Positions 9,001-17,487 of a stretch of DNA of 36,013 nt are shown here, in pieces. Source of the stretch: Longimicrobiales bacterium (GTDB lineage Bacteria > Gemmatimonadota > Gemmatimonadetes > Longimicrobiales > RSA9); contig DATHUY010000122.1 in NCBI GenBank assembly GCA_035461765.1, positions 64,001 through 100,013 of the forward strand, read 5' to 3'. The first letter of the stretch is position 1; each line of letters opens with the position of its first letter. The notes under the pieces were generated by a model. It worked only from the letters and a program-made list of their open reading frames with translations. It did not search any database and was not told where the DNA came from. Position numbers and translations under genes: made by a program.

Positions 9001-10972
9001 CCGCGGCGCGTGGGTGTGCGTGCGTCGCCACTTCCGCGAGCTCGGTATCGATACCCAGACTGAGCCGTTCACCGTCGTCGGCATCGGTGACATGAGCGGT
9101 GATGTGTTCGGCAACGGCATGCTGCTCTCGCCCGAGATCCGGCTGATTGCCGCGTTCGACCATCGCCACATCTTCGTCGACCCGACGCCCGACGCGGCGG
9201 CGTCATTCGCCGAACGGCAGCGCCTCTTCGAGCTCGGCCGCTCGAGCTGGCTCGACTACGATGCATCGCTCCTCAGCGAGGGAGGCTTCATCGTGCCGCG
9301 CGGCATCAAGTCCATCGAGCTGCAGCCAGCCGCGGCCGCCGCACTCGGCGTGGCCGACAATGAACGCCGCATGGACGGTGAAACGCTCGTGCGCTCCGTA
9401 CTGCGCGCGCCCGTCGACCTGCTGTGGAACGGCGGCATCGGTACGTACGTGAAGGCCCCGGAGGAGCGGCACGCCGACGCGGGCGACAGTGCCAACGACG
9501 CCGTACGTATCGACGCATCGGACCTGCGCTGCCGCGTGCTCGGCGAGGGTGGCAATCTCGGGCTGACCCAGAGGGCTCGCGTCCGCTTCGCGCTGAACGG
9601 CGGCCTCTGCTATACCGATGCAATCGACAATTCCGGCGGCGTCGACATGTCCGACCGCGAAGTCAACCTGAAGATCCTGCTGAATGCAGCCATTTCGGAG
9701 GGCCGCCTCGAAGCGGACGCACGCAACCGGCTGTTGCACGAGCTCACCGATGCCGTTACCGAACGCGTGCTCGAAGACAACAGGTCGCAGAGCCTTGCGA
9801 TCTCCCTCGATGTTCGCCGTGCCGCCGAAGGATTCGAGGATTTCCACGGCCTGATGGTCGCGTTCGAGCGTAACCGCGTGATGGATCGCGCAGGCGAAGC
9901 GCTGCCGACGCTGGAGGATCTGAGTGAGCGGCGCGCCCACGGGCAGTCGCTCACCCGTCCGGAGCTGGCCGTACTGCTCGCGTACGCGAAACTCACGCTC
10001 AAGCCAGCGCTCATCGCCGGCAGCGTCCTCGACGATCCCGCCATGAACGAGTACCTGCTCAGCTACTTCCCGGCCGACGCCGTGGAAGTCGCGGGCACGG
10101 ACGCGCTCTCGGGGCACCGTCTGCGGCGTGACATCATCGCCACGCAGCTGGCGAACGAGATGATCGATCTGATGGGCGTCACGTTCCTGCATCGCCTCAC
10201 CCGCGACACGGGGCAGAGCGAAGCGGCCGCGGCGCGTGCCTGGTTCATCGCTTCACGTCTTTCGGGTGCACCGGAGCTGCGCGCACAGCTCGCCACACTC
10301 GAGGGGCGGCTGCCGGCTGACGTCATCTATCGCTGGCTGCTCGGCCTTGCCCGGGTCCTCGAACGCACCACGCGCTGGATCCTGGCCAATGTCGACGCCA
10401 GCGCACCGATCGACGATGTCATTGAGCAATATCTCGATGGTCTGCGTGAGCTGCGCGGTGACTTCCGCGCGATCGTGGTGGGAGCGGACCGGGATCTGTT
10501 CGAGGCGCGCGTTGCGGAAGCGCGCGCGCTGACGGAGCGCGACGACCTGGCAGCGTCCATCATCACGCTGCGCTTCTTCGACCAGCTCATGGAGATACTG
10601 ACCGTCGCCCGGGAGTCCGGGCGTTCCGCCGTGCGAGTCGGCCGCAGCTACTACCTCGCCTCCGAGCTCCTCGGTGTGCCGCGCCTGCGCGAGGCGATCT
10701 TCGACGCCGCCGGCGACAGCCGCTGGGACCAGCGTGTAGCGCAGTCGCTCGATGAGGACCTCGGCCGCGCACACCGTGCGCTGACCACGGCTGCGGTGAG
10801 CGCGGGCGGCGATGACGAGCCGGTCGATGACCTCATCGCCCGTGTCGCCGCCCGCAATGCGCCGATGCTCGACGCATACCGCGCACTGCTCGACGACATC
10901 GCCTCCGATGATCGGCCGTCGCTGGCCGCGCTCATCATTGCAGTGCGCGAGCTCGGAGCCTACTCGACGTAG
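6044..10972 (+). CDS. NAD-specific glutamate dehydrogenase, large (about 180 kDa) type
   Basis: At 1642 residues this has the length of the large-type NAD-GDHs, which oxidise L-glutamate to 2-oxoglutarate and ammonia in the cytoplasm. The start ATG at 6044 follows a strong GGAGAAGGA. Residues 1-700 form the family's long N-terminal region with ACT-like segments (for example RMHTVAVRTVDAQNRILGERHF). The catalytic core follows: SVKNCVIVPAGSKGGFVVRR with the substrate-binding Lys near residue 881, then DKGTAKFSDVANE, SGGSNGYDHKGVGITARGAW, and the dinucleotide-binding VVGIGDMSGDVFGNGM near residue 1013. The C-terminal helical domain (about 1200-1640) is intact. It is a lone gene with its own promoter region (5791-6043), and its stop overlaps that of the convergent lipoprotein gene by 13 bp. 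Likely role is catabolic glutamate use; the N-terminal region in relatives confers allosteric control. Confidence 0.96.
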   Translation: MSTSERRGVVDMEPIGGSEGPAVSLLDAVATELRERAGPGEAALLVRFGELFLADATAEFFAERSATTVASLVMSAFRHMQAAAPAGARVSVLSPEQEQEPWSAPVTVIRTHAAEAPFIVSTIREYLHDRQLQVEHFLHPVLKVVRGADGAIVSIAPGSAGAPLESIVHCEIARLAETAVNDVRAGLQSSLDDVVAVTTDFRPIMDALTRSTTMLEESIHRLPGRESETREAREFLRWLRPNFVFLACCDSGTVAVAGGNSERASSNLSLGLARQPEWADRIRDATERPPQPEASAAEGAPMSSDGVHRWPPRLLTVTQTDAESTVHRRVRMHTVAVRTVDAQNRILGERHFLGLFRARAYQEEAEHIPILRHKLGLVLHASGWREDSHNYREAIKIFNSMPKEELFLATAVDIGREIEAILTQYYTHEVKVMLRPDPTGRTVSVMVIMPRDRYSGRARRGIQTELMRQLNATLLNTNLVMGGGEQARLHFQFAASPDRLKDVSPAQIEQRVRSLIQTWADVLEVRLARTHSPEDAHRQAQRWGSAFSEGYQAATEPEDAVADIEAIEAMEAAGRAVDLRLSHAEPAGGERVTRLTVYMRGTRLVLSDVMPGLENAGLRVLSMSPFEATGDGGATFIYIFAVQDAARQPIDLDARGAVLAELLLAVGAGETTSDGLNALVLHAGLAWREVDVLRAYCEYAFQLKLAPARVALSGALRKHPHAARLLVAMFIQKFDPHASTDPAEREERFDSLCGEFMAALENVTSLAEDRALRHLLALLRATVRTNYFLNGGAHPTRTSGGVPYISIKIMSEQLQSLVPSRLRAEVWVQSARMAGVHLRRGPVSRGGLRHSDRPDDLRTEVLGLVRTQSVKNCVIVPAGSKGGFVVRRHRSDPQAAAAEVVAQYRTLIRGLLDVTDNLGEQGVMRPADLVVHDGPDPYLVVAADKGTAKFSDVANEVAAEYRFWLGDAFASGGSNGYDHKGVGITARGAWVCVRRHFRELGIDTQTEPFTVVGIGDMSGDVFGNGMLLSPEIRLIAAFDHRHIFVDPTPDAAASFAERQRLFELGRSSWLDYDASLLSEGGFIVPRGIKSIELQPAAAAALGVADNERRMDGETLVRSVLRAPVDLLWNGGIGTYVKAPEERHADAGDSANDAVRIDASDLRCRVLGEGGNLGLTQRARVRFALNGGLCYTDAIDNSGGVDMSDREVNLKILLNAAISEGRLEADARNRLLHELTDAVTERVLEDNRSQSLAISLDVRRAAEGFEDFHGLMVAFERNRVMDRAGEALPTLEDLSERRAHGQSLTRPELAVLLAYAKLTLKPALIAGSVLDDPAMNEYLLSYFPADAVEVAGTDALSGHRLRRDIIATQLANEMIDLMGVTFLHRLTRDTGQSEAAAARAWFIASRLSGAPELRAQLATLEGRLPADVIYRWLLGLARVLERTTRWILANVDASAPIDDVIEQYLDGLRELRGDFRAIVVGADRDLFEARVAEARALTERDDLAASIITLRFFDQLMEILTVARESGRSAVRVGRSYYLASELLGVPRLREAIFDAAGDSRWDQRVAQSLDEDLGRAHRALTTAAVSAGGDDEPVDDLIARVAARNAPMLDAYRALLDDIASDDRPSLAALIIAVRELGAYST

Positions 10973-11382
10973 ACGCGTACCGTTCTGCGCGCGATCTCGC
11001 GGCCGCGGTAATCCTCCGCGATGAAGCCGACCGTGTACGGTCCGCGGCCGCGCCAGTCCCAGTACCAGGTATCCACCACGTACGCCTTGTGCGGTGTGCG
11101 GTGGTCCCACTCATCCCACATGCGCTCCGCGCGACTGTCATCCACGTACCAGTAAATGTCGTAGTCTTCGGGATGGCGATTACGCACCCGTGCGCGCAGC
11201 ACTTCCTCGTCATACAGCGTCGCATTCCGCGCCGGCCACAGAATCTCCAGCTCGTCGTTGCCGCCAAGCACGTCCGTGCACCCCGCGGTGGACAGCGCGA
11301 GCGCCGCCACGCCGGCGAACGCCGCAATCCGCCACTGCGCCGGACGCAGCCGCTGCAGGAATCGTCGAGGTTGATCAGTCAT
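10960..11382 (-). CDS. Small lipoprotein with Ig/beta-sandwich-like mature domain
   Basis: A 140-residue protein starting at ATG 11382, with GGGGGA 5 nt upstream. The signal peptide has an unusually basic n-region (RRFLQRLRPAQWR), an Ala/Leu core and lipobox STAGC. The roughly 105-residue mature domain is rich in aromatic residues and alternates strand-like segments (ELEILWPARNATLYDEEVL, DIYWYVDDSR, GPYTVGFIAEDY, IARRTVRVYVE), typical of a single Ig-like beta-sandwich. Trp/Tyr clusters (DTWYWDWRGRGP) could form a ligand-facing patch. No family is recognised. The gene converges on the GDH gene and its last four codons overlap the GDH 3' end. A perfect palindrome (11392-11410) adjoins its ribosome-binding site, suggesting local control. 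Confidence 0.8.
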   Translation of the reverse strand: MTDQPRRFLQRLRPAQWRIAAFAGVAALALSTAGCTDVLGGNDELEILWPARNATLYDEEVLRARVRNRHPEDYDIYWYVDDSRAERMWDEWDHRTPHKAYVVDTWYWDWRGRGPYTVGFIAEDYRGREIARRTVRVYVE

Positions 11383-11697
11383 GAATTCCCCCAGGCATTG
11401 TGAATGCCTGCTCCTGATTCAGCAGACGTGCCACGCCACAGGTGGTGTGTGACGCACGATTTTTCGCGCCGTGACGCGAATCGATGGAATGACAGACGTG
11501 TCGAATGCGGCGGCCGCGTCCGCGGCGGCGGACGAATGCATGCGGCTGAAACAGGACACTGGCGCGTGCAGCGGCTGGCCCATCAGGAACTTCCGTCGTG
11601 ATTCAGGGCTAATGCTTGTACACGTCGTGACTGCCGGCTCGAACGCGCACGGTGAGGCCGCGGTCACTGACCCATCGCGATGAACAAGAGGGAGCTT
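11383..11697. other. Divergent intergenic region, lipoprotein and bactofilin genes
   Basis: 315 bp without a convincing gene. It holds the palindrome at 11392-11410, the 5' region of the lipoprotein on the minus strand, and that of the bactofilin on the plus strand. A weak reading frame (11489-11683, plus) begins with ATG after no clear ribosome-binding site and has no recognisable features, so it is not called. Confidence 0.6.
11392..11410. promoter_or_regulatory. Perfect 8-3-8 palindrome upstream of lipoprotein start
   Basis: CAGGCATT-GTG-AATGCCTG. In the minus-strand transcript it would be a tight hairpin followed directly by the GGGGGA ribosome-binding site and the ATG at 11382. It could be a DNA operator or an RNA element that affects translation initiation. 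Confidence 0.55.
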
Positions 11698-12267
11698 ATG
11701 TGGAAGAAGGATGACATGCCCGAGACGGCGTCGACCCCACGACAGGAGACACCATCGGGATACGAGCGAAGCGCGCCGCCCCGGGCCACGGGGGAACGTG
11801 CGACGATCGGCCGCTCCATCACGATCAACGGGGAAGTGAGCGGCGACGAAGACCTCCTGATCCAGGGTCGCGTGGATGGCTCGGTGAACCTCAAGCAGCA
11901 CTCCGTCACGGTCGGCCCCGAAGGCGAGGTCAAGGCGAACATTACCGCGCGCGTCGTCATGGTGGATGGACGGGTGGAAGGCAATATCAAGGCGGAGGAG
12001 CAGGTAGTACTGCGGAGTTCCGCACTCGTGGAAGGCGACATCGCCGCGCCGCGCGTCGTCCTGGAGGATGGAGCGCGCTTCCGCGGCGGCGTGGACATGG
12101 GTGAGTCGCTGGACCGCGCGCGCGCGGCGACAGCGCAGTCGAGCTCACAGGCACGCCCGGCGACCGCCGGTGAAGCACCGAAAGCAGGTACCCCGGCCGG
12201 CGGGGAGAAGTCTGCGGGTGTGACGGGCGGAGCGCCCCAGGCGGCGGCGCCCGGAGCCTCACGCTGA
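11698..12267 (+). CDS. Bactofilin family cytoskeletal protein
   Basis: A 189-residue protein. ATG 11698 is preferred over the ATG at 11680 because GAGGGAG sits about 4 nt before it. The bactofilin core runs from about residue 35 to 130 (TIGRSITINGEVSGDEDLLIQGRVDG..., then GEVKANITARVVMVDGRVEGNIKAEEQVVLRSSALVEGDIAAPRVVLEDGA), the right-handed beta-helix that polymerises without nucleotide. A Pro/Ala/Gly-rich, probably disordered C-tail follows. The short N-terminal tail is charged and could carry a membrane-targeting element. In other bacteria bactofilins scaffold cell-shape and envelope enzymes. The next gene starts 11 bp after its stop, suggesting one transcript with the methyltransferase-like and GH15 genes. 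Confidence 0.95.
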   Translation: MWKKDDMPETASTPRQETPSGYERSAPPRATGERATIGRSITINGEVSGDEDLLIQGRVDGSVNLKQHSVTVGPEGEVKANITARVVMVDGRVEGNIKAEEQVVLRSSALVEGDIAAPRVVLEDGARFRGGVDMGESLDRARAATAQSSSQARPATAGEAPKAGTPAGGEKSAGVTGGAPQAAAPGASR

Positions 12268-12278
12268 ACGGATAAACT

Positions 12279-12905
12279 GTGGACTGGCTGCGCCGGACAG
12301 GTCGCGTCTCCCCGCTCGAAACCCCGGCGCAGGCGGAGCCGAAGCAGGAGCAGACGGAAGGCGCGGCGCCGGGGGTCGCCGTGCTGCTCGGTGAATTGAG
12401 CGAGGACCGGAGTCACGCCATTGTCGACCTCGGTCCGGCGACCGCGGACAGCTTCAGCGTGTACAGCCGTTACGCCCGCTGGATTCGATTTGCCGATCTG
12501 CTCGGGGAAGCCTGGCGGCCGCGGGAGCAGCGCTCCGTCGCCGGGCTGCTCCACCAGATTCCCCCCAATCCGCATCGCCCCTACGACTTCGTCTTCGCCT
12601 GGGACATTCTGGACCGCCTCTTTGCCGGGGATCGGCCGCGGCTGGTGGAATGGGTCGGCGATGTGACCGCCCCAGGCGCCCGCCTGCACGTCCTGGTGCG
12701 AACCTCCGAGAACGCCCCCATGCAGCCGCTGCGGTTCAGCCTGCTCGGCGTCGACCGACTCCGCTTCGAGCCGACGAGTTCCGCTCGCCTGCCCCCTTCC
12801 CGGCTGCTGCCCGCCGATGTCGCAAAGCTGCTGGCCCCACTCCAGGTGGTCAGCGCGTTCACGCTCAAGACCGGCTTCCGGGAGTACGTCGCCGTCCGGC
12901 GGTAG
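12279..12905 (+). CDS. Methyltransferase-like protein (degenerate SAM fold)
   Basis: A 208-residue protein beginning at GTG 12279, only 11 bp after the bactofilin stop, with a weak ribosome-binding site, so translational coupling is likely. The order of segments resembles a class I SAM-dependent methyltransferase: VAVLLGELSEDRSHAIVDLGPATAD where motif I would be, a strand ending in IRFADLL, then YDFVFAWDILDRL where motif IV would be, and GDVTAPGARLHVLV as the later strand. The glycine-rich motif I is degenerate (DLGPAT), so catalytic activity is doubtful. Substrate is unknown. Placement between a bactofilin and a glycosidase points to envelope or polymer metabolism. Confidence in the fold is moderate. 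Confidence 0.7.
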   Translation: MDWLRRTGRVSPLETPAQAEPKQEQTEGAAPGVAVLLGELSEDRSHAIVDLGPATADSFSVYSRYARWIRFADLLGEAWRPREQRSVAGLLHQIPPNPHRPYDFVFAWDILDRLFAGDRPRLVEWVGDVTAPGARLHVLVRTSENAPMQPLRFSLLGVDRLRFEPTSSARLPPSRLLPADVAKLLAPLQVVSAFTLKTGFREYVAVRR

Positions 12906-12988
12906 ACCCGTACATCAGCAAGCGTACAGGGAACGGTACCTGCACAGGCTTGCCGCCGGATGGAACCGGCAAACGTGTGCGAGGCCCC

Positions 12989-14791
12989 ATGCGTTGGATC
13001 CGCGACAGTGTCTACAAGCCGATCTCCCGTTACGGTGTGATCGGCGATACCCGCACCGCGGCGCTCATTGGCGCTGACGGCGCGATCGACTGGTGCTGTT
13101 TTCCGCGGTTCGATTCACCGAGTGTGTTCGGCGCCATTCTCGACAACGAAAAAGGCGGCCGTTTCCGCGTGTGCCCGGTCGGCGACTACACCTCGACGCA
13201 GCGCTACTTTCCGCTCACCAACATTCTCGTAACGAGCTTTCACCTGCACGACGGCTCCGGCGCCTTCGAGGTCCTCGACGTGATGCCGTCGCCAGACGGC
13301 CACATTCCGCTCGCGGCGCCACACGAGATTAACCGGCGTGTGCGCGGGCTGCACGGGAGAGCGCGCGTCGAGGTGACGTTCGAACCGCGGTTCGATTACG
13401 CGCGCGCAGCTACGCACGTGCAGGCCTGCAACGGCGGCGTACTCGCCAGCGGCGGTTCGGAAACGCTGTCACTCACGTCGCCCGACGCACTGGACTGGAG
13501 CGTGGACGACGCTGCCGGTTCCGCGTCTGCCGAATTCGAGGTACATCCGGGCGTCGATCGCTGGCTGGTGCTTCGGTGGAATGTCGAGGGCGTACGTGCG
13601 GTGGAGGCGGCCGACTGTCAGCGCAAGCTGGAAGCGACGGCATCGTACTGGAACGAATGGGCCGGCAACCTGCGCTGCGCCGGTCTGTATCGTGCCGAAG
13701 TGGAGCGCAGCGCGCTCGCGCTCAAGCTGCTGTTCTACGAGCCGACAGGCGCCGTGGTCGCTGCGCCAACGACGGCGCTGCCGGAGGAGATCGGCGGAGT
13801 CCGCAACTGGGACTACCGGTACTGCTGGCTGCGCGACGCGGCGTTCACGCTGTCGGCATTCAACATTGTCGGCCTGCATGATGAGGCCCGCCGATTCGTG
13901 CAGTACCTGCACTGGGTCGCAGGCAAGTCGGATGGCCCGCTCCAGATCATGTACGGCATCGGCGGCGAGATGGAGCTCGACGAGCATGAGCTCACTCATC
14001 TCTCCGGCTACCGGGACTCGCGGCCGGTACGCATCGGCAATGGCGCGCACTCACAGCTGCAGCTCGACATCTACGGCGAGCTGCTCGCTGCCGTGTCCCT
14101 GTGGCACGAGCAGCACCTCGTCGATGAGGAGTTCTGGCAGCTCCTGATCACGATTGTCGACTGGGTGGCCGACAACTGGCAGCGACCGGACTCCAGCATC
14201 TGGGAGATCCGTGCAGAGCCGCGCCATTACGTCTACAGCAAGGTCATGTGCTGGGTGGCGCTGGACCGCGCCATACACATGGCGGGCGAGCTCGGCGCGC
14301 CGCCGCGGCTCGAGCACTGGCGCGCACAGCGCGCTGCGATTCACGAGCAGGTCCTCGAACGCGGCTGGGATGAGGAGCGCGGGACTTTCGTGCAGTCCTA
14401 CGGCAGCTCCGCGCTCGACGCGGCCAACCTGCTGATCGGGGTCTACGGATTCCTGCCGGGCGATGATCCGCGGATGAAGGGGACGATCGCGGCGACGCTG
14501 CGCGAGCTCACGCGCGACGGCATGCTGTACCGCTACACCTCCGAGGACGGCCTGCCGGGACAGGAGGGCGTGTTCTCGATCTGTACGTTCTGGCTGGCCG
14601 ATGCGCTCGTGCTGTCGGGCGATGTGGAGGCCGGCGAGCGTGTCTTTCGACGCATGCTCCGGTTCGCCAATCCGCTCGGCCTCTACAGCGAGCAGATCGA
14701 TCCGCGCACGGGCGACTTCCTCGGTAATTTCCCGCAGGCGTTCACCCACATCGCTCTCATCAACACGGCGCGGCTGCTCGAGCGTGGTTGA
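12989..14791 (+). CDS. Glycoside hydrolase family 15 (glucoamylase/trehalase-like)
   Basis: A 600-residue protein. Start ATG 12989 follows GAGG, and residues 1-40 (ISRYGVIGDTRTAALIGADGAIDWCCFPRFDSPSVFGAILD) are the conserved N-terminal domain of bacterial GH15 enzymes. The catalytic (alpha/alpha)6 barrel carries VRNWDYRYCWLRDAAFTLSAF, the acid-site region with Glu near residue 406 (SIWEIRAEPRHYVYSKVMCWVALDRA), and the base Glu near 568 (YSEQIDPRTGDFLGNFPQAFTH). No signal peptide is visible, so it acts in the cytoplasm. The substrate, trehalose or an alpha-glucan, cannot be told from sequence alone; this subgroup includes mycobacterial-type trehalases. It is co-directional with the bactofilin and methyltransferase-like genes and ends at a strong hairpin (14810-14840). 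Confidence 0.95.
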   Translation: MRWIRDSVYKPISRYGVIGDTRTAALIGADGAIDWCCFPRFDSPSVFGAILDNEKGGRFRVCPVGDYTSTQRYFPLTNILVTSFHLHDGSGAFEVLDVMPSPDGHIPLAAPHEINRRVRGLHGRARVEVTFEPRFDYARAATHVQACNGGVLASGGSETLSLTSPDALDWSVDDAAGSASAEFEVHPGVDRWLVLRWNVEGVRAVEAADCQRKLEATASYWNEWAGNLRCAGLYRAEVERSALALKLLFYEPTGAVVAAPTTALPEEIGGVRNWDYRYCWLRDAAFTLSAFNIVGLHDEARRFVQYLHWVAGKSDGPLQIMYGIGGEMELDEHELTHLSGYRDSRPVRIGNGAHSQLQLDIYGELLAAVSLWHEQHLVDEEFWQLLITIVDWVADNWQRPDSSIWEIRAEPRHYVYSKVMCWVALDRAIHMAGELGAPPRLEHWRAQRAAIHEQVLERGWDEERGTFVQSYGSSALDAANLLIGVYGFLPGDDPRMKGTIAATLRELTRDGMLYRYTSEDGLPGQEGVFSICTFWLADALVLSGDVEAGERVFRRMLRFANPLGLYSEQIDPRTGDFLGNFPQAFTHIALINTARLLERG

Positions 14792-14809
14792 CTGGGCACG
14801 ATGTGCGGA

Positions 14810-14840
14810 GGGCCGCACCGCAGCGACTGCGGCACGGCCC
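14810..14840. terminator. Bidirectional hairpin between convergent GH15 and metzincin genes
   Basis: GGGCCG-CA-CCGCAG, loop CGA, CTGCGG-CA-CGGCCC: two 6-bp helices with a symmetric 2x2 internal loop, extendable outward by further G-C pairs. It starts 18 nt after the GH15 stop and ends 24 nt before the metzincin stop. No T-tract on either side. Confidence 0.6.
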
Positions 14841-14864
14841 CCTGCACGTCACCGACCGGGCGAA

Positions 14865-17375
14865 TCAGCTGGACGGATCCAGGATCTCACCGATGCGGTA
14901 GATCGCACCCTGGATATGCAGCTGCGTCGGGCGATCCGTTGCCCGTGCCGCCGCGCGGCGGAGATCCTCGCGCAGCGTGACCAGCTCACCGCGCACGTGC
15001 GACTTCACGTCCTCCGACGGACCCGAAGCGCCACCGCCCGGTCCGAACGGCGATGCGTTGGGGCTCGGCGGCGGCGGGTTCAGCTTCCGGTCCATCTGAT
15101 CGAGATACCGGTTCTGAAGGCCGCGCCGGAACACATCGATCACGGGCCGTGACGCGTCGAGCTCCGACCAGATGCCGTCGCGCACATCGCCCAGCATCGC
15201 CGCCAGGGTATAGACGCTCCCGCGCGTATCGGCGACGCCCTCCCACTCGAGCAGCCGCTCCATCCGATCATCATTGAGCAGCGTGCTCAGCGGCCGCGCC
15301 TGCGCGCTGTTGATGCGGTTCACCATCCCGCCCGCCTCGATGCGCGCACCGATCTCCGGGCGGATCAGGTATTCCGGCGTATCGAAAACGTTCTCGTTCA
15401 GGAAGCGCACGGCAGCGACCTGCTCCGACCGCGGGATCGGCGTATACACCGGACCCGGCTGTCCACCTGTCTTGTACTGCACGCGCCCGCCGCCGATCAG
15501 CGTGGCCACGTGGTTCGCCTCCGTCGCCCACTGCGACACCGTGCGATTGTACAGCTCGTCCAGATCGGTGTTGTCCGACATGGGCCGGGTCGCGACGTTC
15601 TGCACGAAGTTCATCACGCGCCGGATGTTGCGGAATCCCAGCTCCGTGGACTTCACCGGATCCGCGTCGCCCACCGCCTCGCTCTGCGTGCCGGTTCCAC
15701 CGAACTCATTGTTCGACGAGAAGCGGTACCACGGGATGGTGTCCTGCATCCGCGACCACTGCTCCAGCACCCGCTTCTCCTCGTCCGGCGAGTCGGCGCC
15801 CGGGATCGGCTTGTACCCCCACATGATCGCATACTCGTCGTACGGTCCGACACGCGGCACCAGATGCTCGACCGGGATGCTGTCCTCCGGCTGCGCGACG
15901 TAGTTGAAACGCGAGTAGTCCATGATGCTCGGACTGTGGCCCATCCGCTCCACCCACGTGCGGCTGCGCACGCTGTCCGCCGGGTACGTCGAGCTGCCGA
16001 TCTGGTCGTGCTGGAGGCCGATTGTGTGGCCGATCTCGTGCGCCACCACGAACTGCACCAGCCGCCCCATCAGCGAGTCCGGGAACGGCAGACGCTGCGC
16101 CCGCGGGTCCAGTGGCGACGCCTGCGTGAAGTACCACGACCGCTGCAGATTCATGATGTTGTGGAACATGCGAACCGACCCGTTCAGGATCTCGCCCGTG
16201 CGCGGGTCATGCACGTTCGGCCCCTGCGCGTTCTCCGTCGGCGACGGCAGCCACCGGATCATCGTGTGGCGAACGTCCTCCGGCGACCAGTTCGGGTCGC
16301 CCGCCGGAACCTCACCGGCCACGATGCCATCCTTGAAGCCCGCCTCCTCGAACGCCGACTGCCACTCCACGATGCCCGCACGCACGTACGGCTTCATCCA
16401 GTCCGGCGTCGCCGGGTCCACGTAGTACGTGATCGGCTTGACCGGATAGCACAGGTCGCCCTCGCGCCGATCGCTGCACTCCAGCCGGTAACGGACGATG
16501 TAGCGACGCTCTGCCGCGCGATGGTCGGGCTGGCTGAAATCCATGCGCGTGTTCGAGAAGAAGCCGACCCGCTCATCGAACAGCCGCGGCATCATCGGGT
16601 CCTCCGGCAGGCGCACGATGCTCCAGTGCCCGAGCACGCTCATCGCCGGGCGAGCACCGCCGCCACCGCCACCGCCGCCACCACCGCCACCCTGCGGCGC
16701 GGGCTGCTGGCCCGTCTGCGTGGCTTCGATACCGATGTTGTCCGGGAATGCCAGCACCCGCTCGATGTACGAACGGTTCGAGTCCACGTTGCCCTGGATC
16801 GCCTGGAGCTCCGGAACGGCCGAAGTGAACAGCCGCGTCACGTCGATCACTGCCGCGCTGTCCGGCCCCCACGCCTCGATGTTGAACACACTGATGATCG
16901 GCGGATAGTTCGTGCTCTCCACCGCGCTGTAGATCGCCGAGTCCGGGTCGGCAATGATGCTGTAGGACGGCGTCCGCAGAATGATGCGGTTCCCGTCACG
17001 GTCCCAGCGGAGCGTCCGCGTGACGAATCGATCGCCACCGTACGCGCCGAAGCCCCCGCCCTGTCCGCCCGTCGGTGCCGCGGCACGGGCGTACCGGCCC
17101 ACCGCCAGCTGGTCCTTGCCCAGCTCGTTGCGCGGGATCTCGAACAGCAGCTTGTCGTTCACACGGTGCACGATGAACATGCCCCGCGCCGTCTCCGCGT
17201 CGTTCGTGACTACGCTGCTGTAGGGACGGATCCGCGGGGCACCGCGTCCGCCCGCCGCCGAGTCCTGTGCCTGGGCGGCTCCGCCGCGAGGGGTGGGCGC
17301 GGGCGTCTGCGCCGCGCTGGATGCGCACCCGCCGATGGCGAGTGCTCCTGCGAGTACCAGTAGGTGTGCTCTCAT
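14865..17375 (-). CDS. Zinc metalloprotease lipoprotein (metzincin, DUF5117/DUF4953 type)
   Basis: An 836-residue protein. The start ATG 17375 is set by the lipoprotein signal ([17 protein letters not shown]). The Ala/Pro/Gly-rich linker is followed by beta-rich domains of the DUF5117/5118 kind ([19 protein letters not shown] ... [15 protein letters not shown]). The protease domain has the metzincin zinc site [12 protein letters not shown] (first His 446) and the Met-turn [10 protein letters not shown]. Intervening blocks (YRLECSD...[31 protein letters not shown]) are typical of this family, and the C-terminal third is helical. The N-terminal region contains a 12-glycine run encoded by a GGN microsatellite (16656-16691). 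The product is predicted to be lipidated and act outside the cytoplasm as an endopeptidase; substrates are unknown. It is downstream of the ABC-F gene on the same strand, 112 bp away. Confidence 0.95.
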   Translation of the reverse strand: MRAHLLVLAGALAIGGCASSAAQTPAPTPRGGAAQAQDSAAGGRGAPRIRPYSSVVTNDAETARGMFIVHRVNDKLLFEIPRNELGKDQLAVGRYARAAAPTGGQGGGFGAYGGDRFVTRTLRWDRDGNRIILRTPSYSIIADPDSAIYSAVESTNYPPIISVFNIEAWGPDSAAVIDVTRLFTSAVPELQAIQGNVDSNRSYIERVLAFPDNIGIEATQTGQQPAPQGGGGGGGGGGGGARPAMSVLGHWSIVRLPEDPMMPRLFDERVGFFSNTRMDFSQPDHRAAERRYIVRYRLECSDRREGDLCYPVKPITYYVDPATPDWMKPYVRAGIVEWQSAFEEAGFKDGIVAGEVPAGDPNWSPEDVRHTMIRWLPSPTENAQGPNVHDPRTGEILNGSVRMFHNIMNLQRSWYFTQASPLDPRAQRLPFPDSLMGRLVQFVVAHEIGHTIGLQHDQIGSSTYPADSVRSRTWVERMGHSPSIMDYSRFNYVAQPEDSIPVEHLVPRVGPYDEYAIMWGYKPIPGADSPDEEKRVLEQWSRMQDTIPWYRFSSNNEFGGTGTQSEAVGDADPVKSTELGFRNIRRVMNFVQNVATRPMSDNTDLDELYNRTVSQWATEANHVATLIGGGRVQYKTGGQPGPVYTPIPRSEQVAAVRFLNENVFDTPEYLIRPEIGARIEAGGMVNRINSAQARPLSTLLNDDRMERLLEWEGVADTRGSVYTLAAMLGDVRDGIWSELDASRPVIDVFRRGLQNRYLDQMDRKLNPPPPSPNASPFGPGGGASGPSEDVKSHVRGELVTLREDLRRAAARATDRPTQLHIQGAIYRIGEILDPSS
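16656..16691 (-). repeat. GGN microsatellite encoding 12 glycines
   Basis: Twelve consecutive Gly codons, all GGC or GGT, in a hydrophilic linker of the metzincin. Length change in steps of 3 bp would keep the frame, so it is a likely site of strain-to-strain linker-length variation. Confidence 0.85.
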
Positions 17376-17487
17376 GGCCGTGGGGTTTGTGGGAACGTTC
17401 GTTTGCGGGAGATTGGATACAGAATAGCCCGACTCGGCCGTCTGCGCCAGTTCACCGCACCTGGCACGCCGTGCGACGACTGCGGCC

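Noticed and set aside
11489-11683. Small plus-strand frame in the lipoprotein/bactofilin gap
   Set aside because: No ribosome-binding site or recognisable feature; within promoter region.
12650-12988. Upstream extension of the GH15 frame
   Set aside because: It overlaps the methyltransferase-like gene and is not protein-like; GH15 homology begins at 12989.
15510-17363. Long plus-strand open frame (617 codons)
   Set aside because: Arg/His-rich shadow of the metzincin gene, whose zinc site and lipobox show the real frame.
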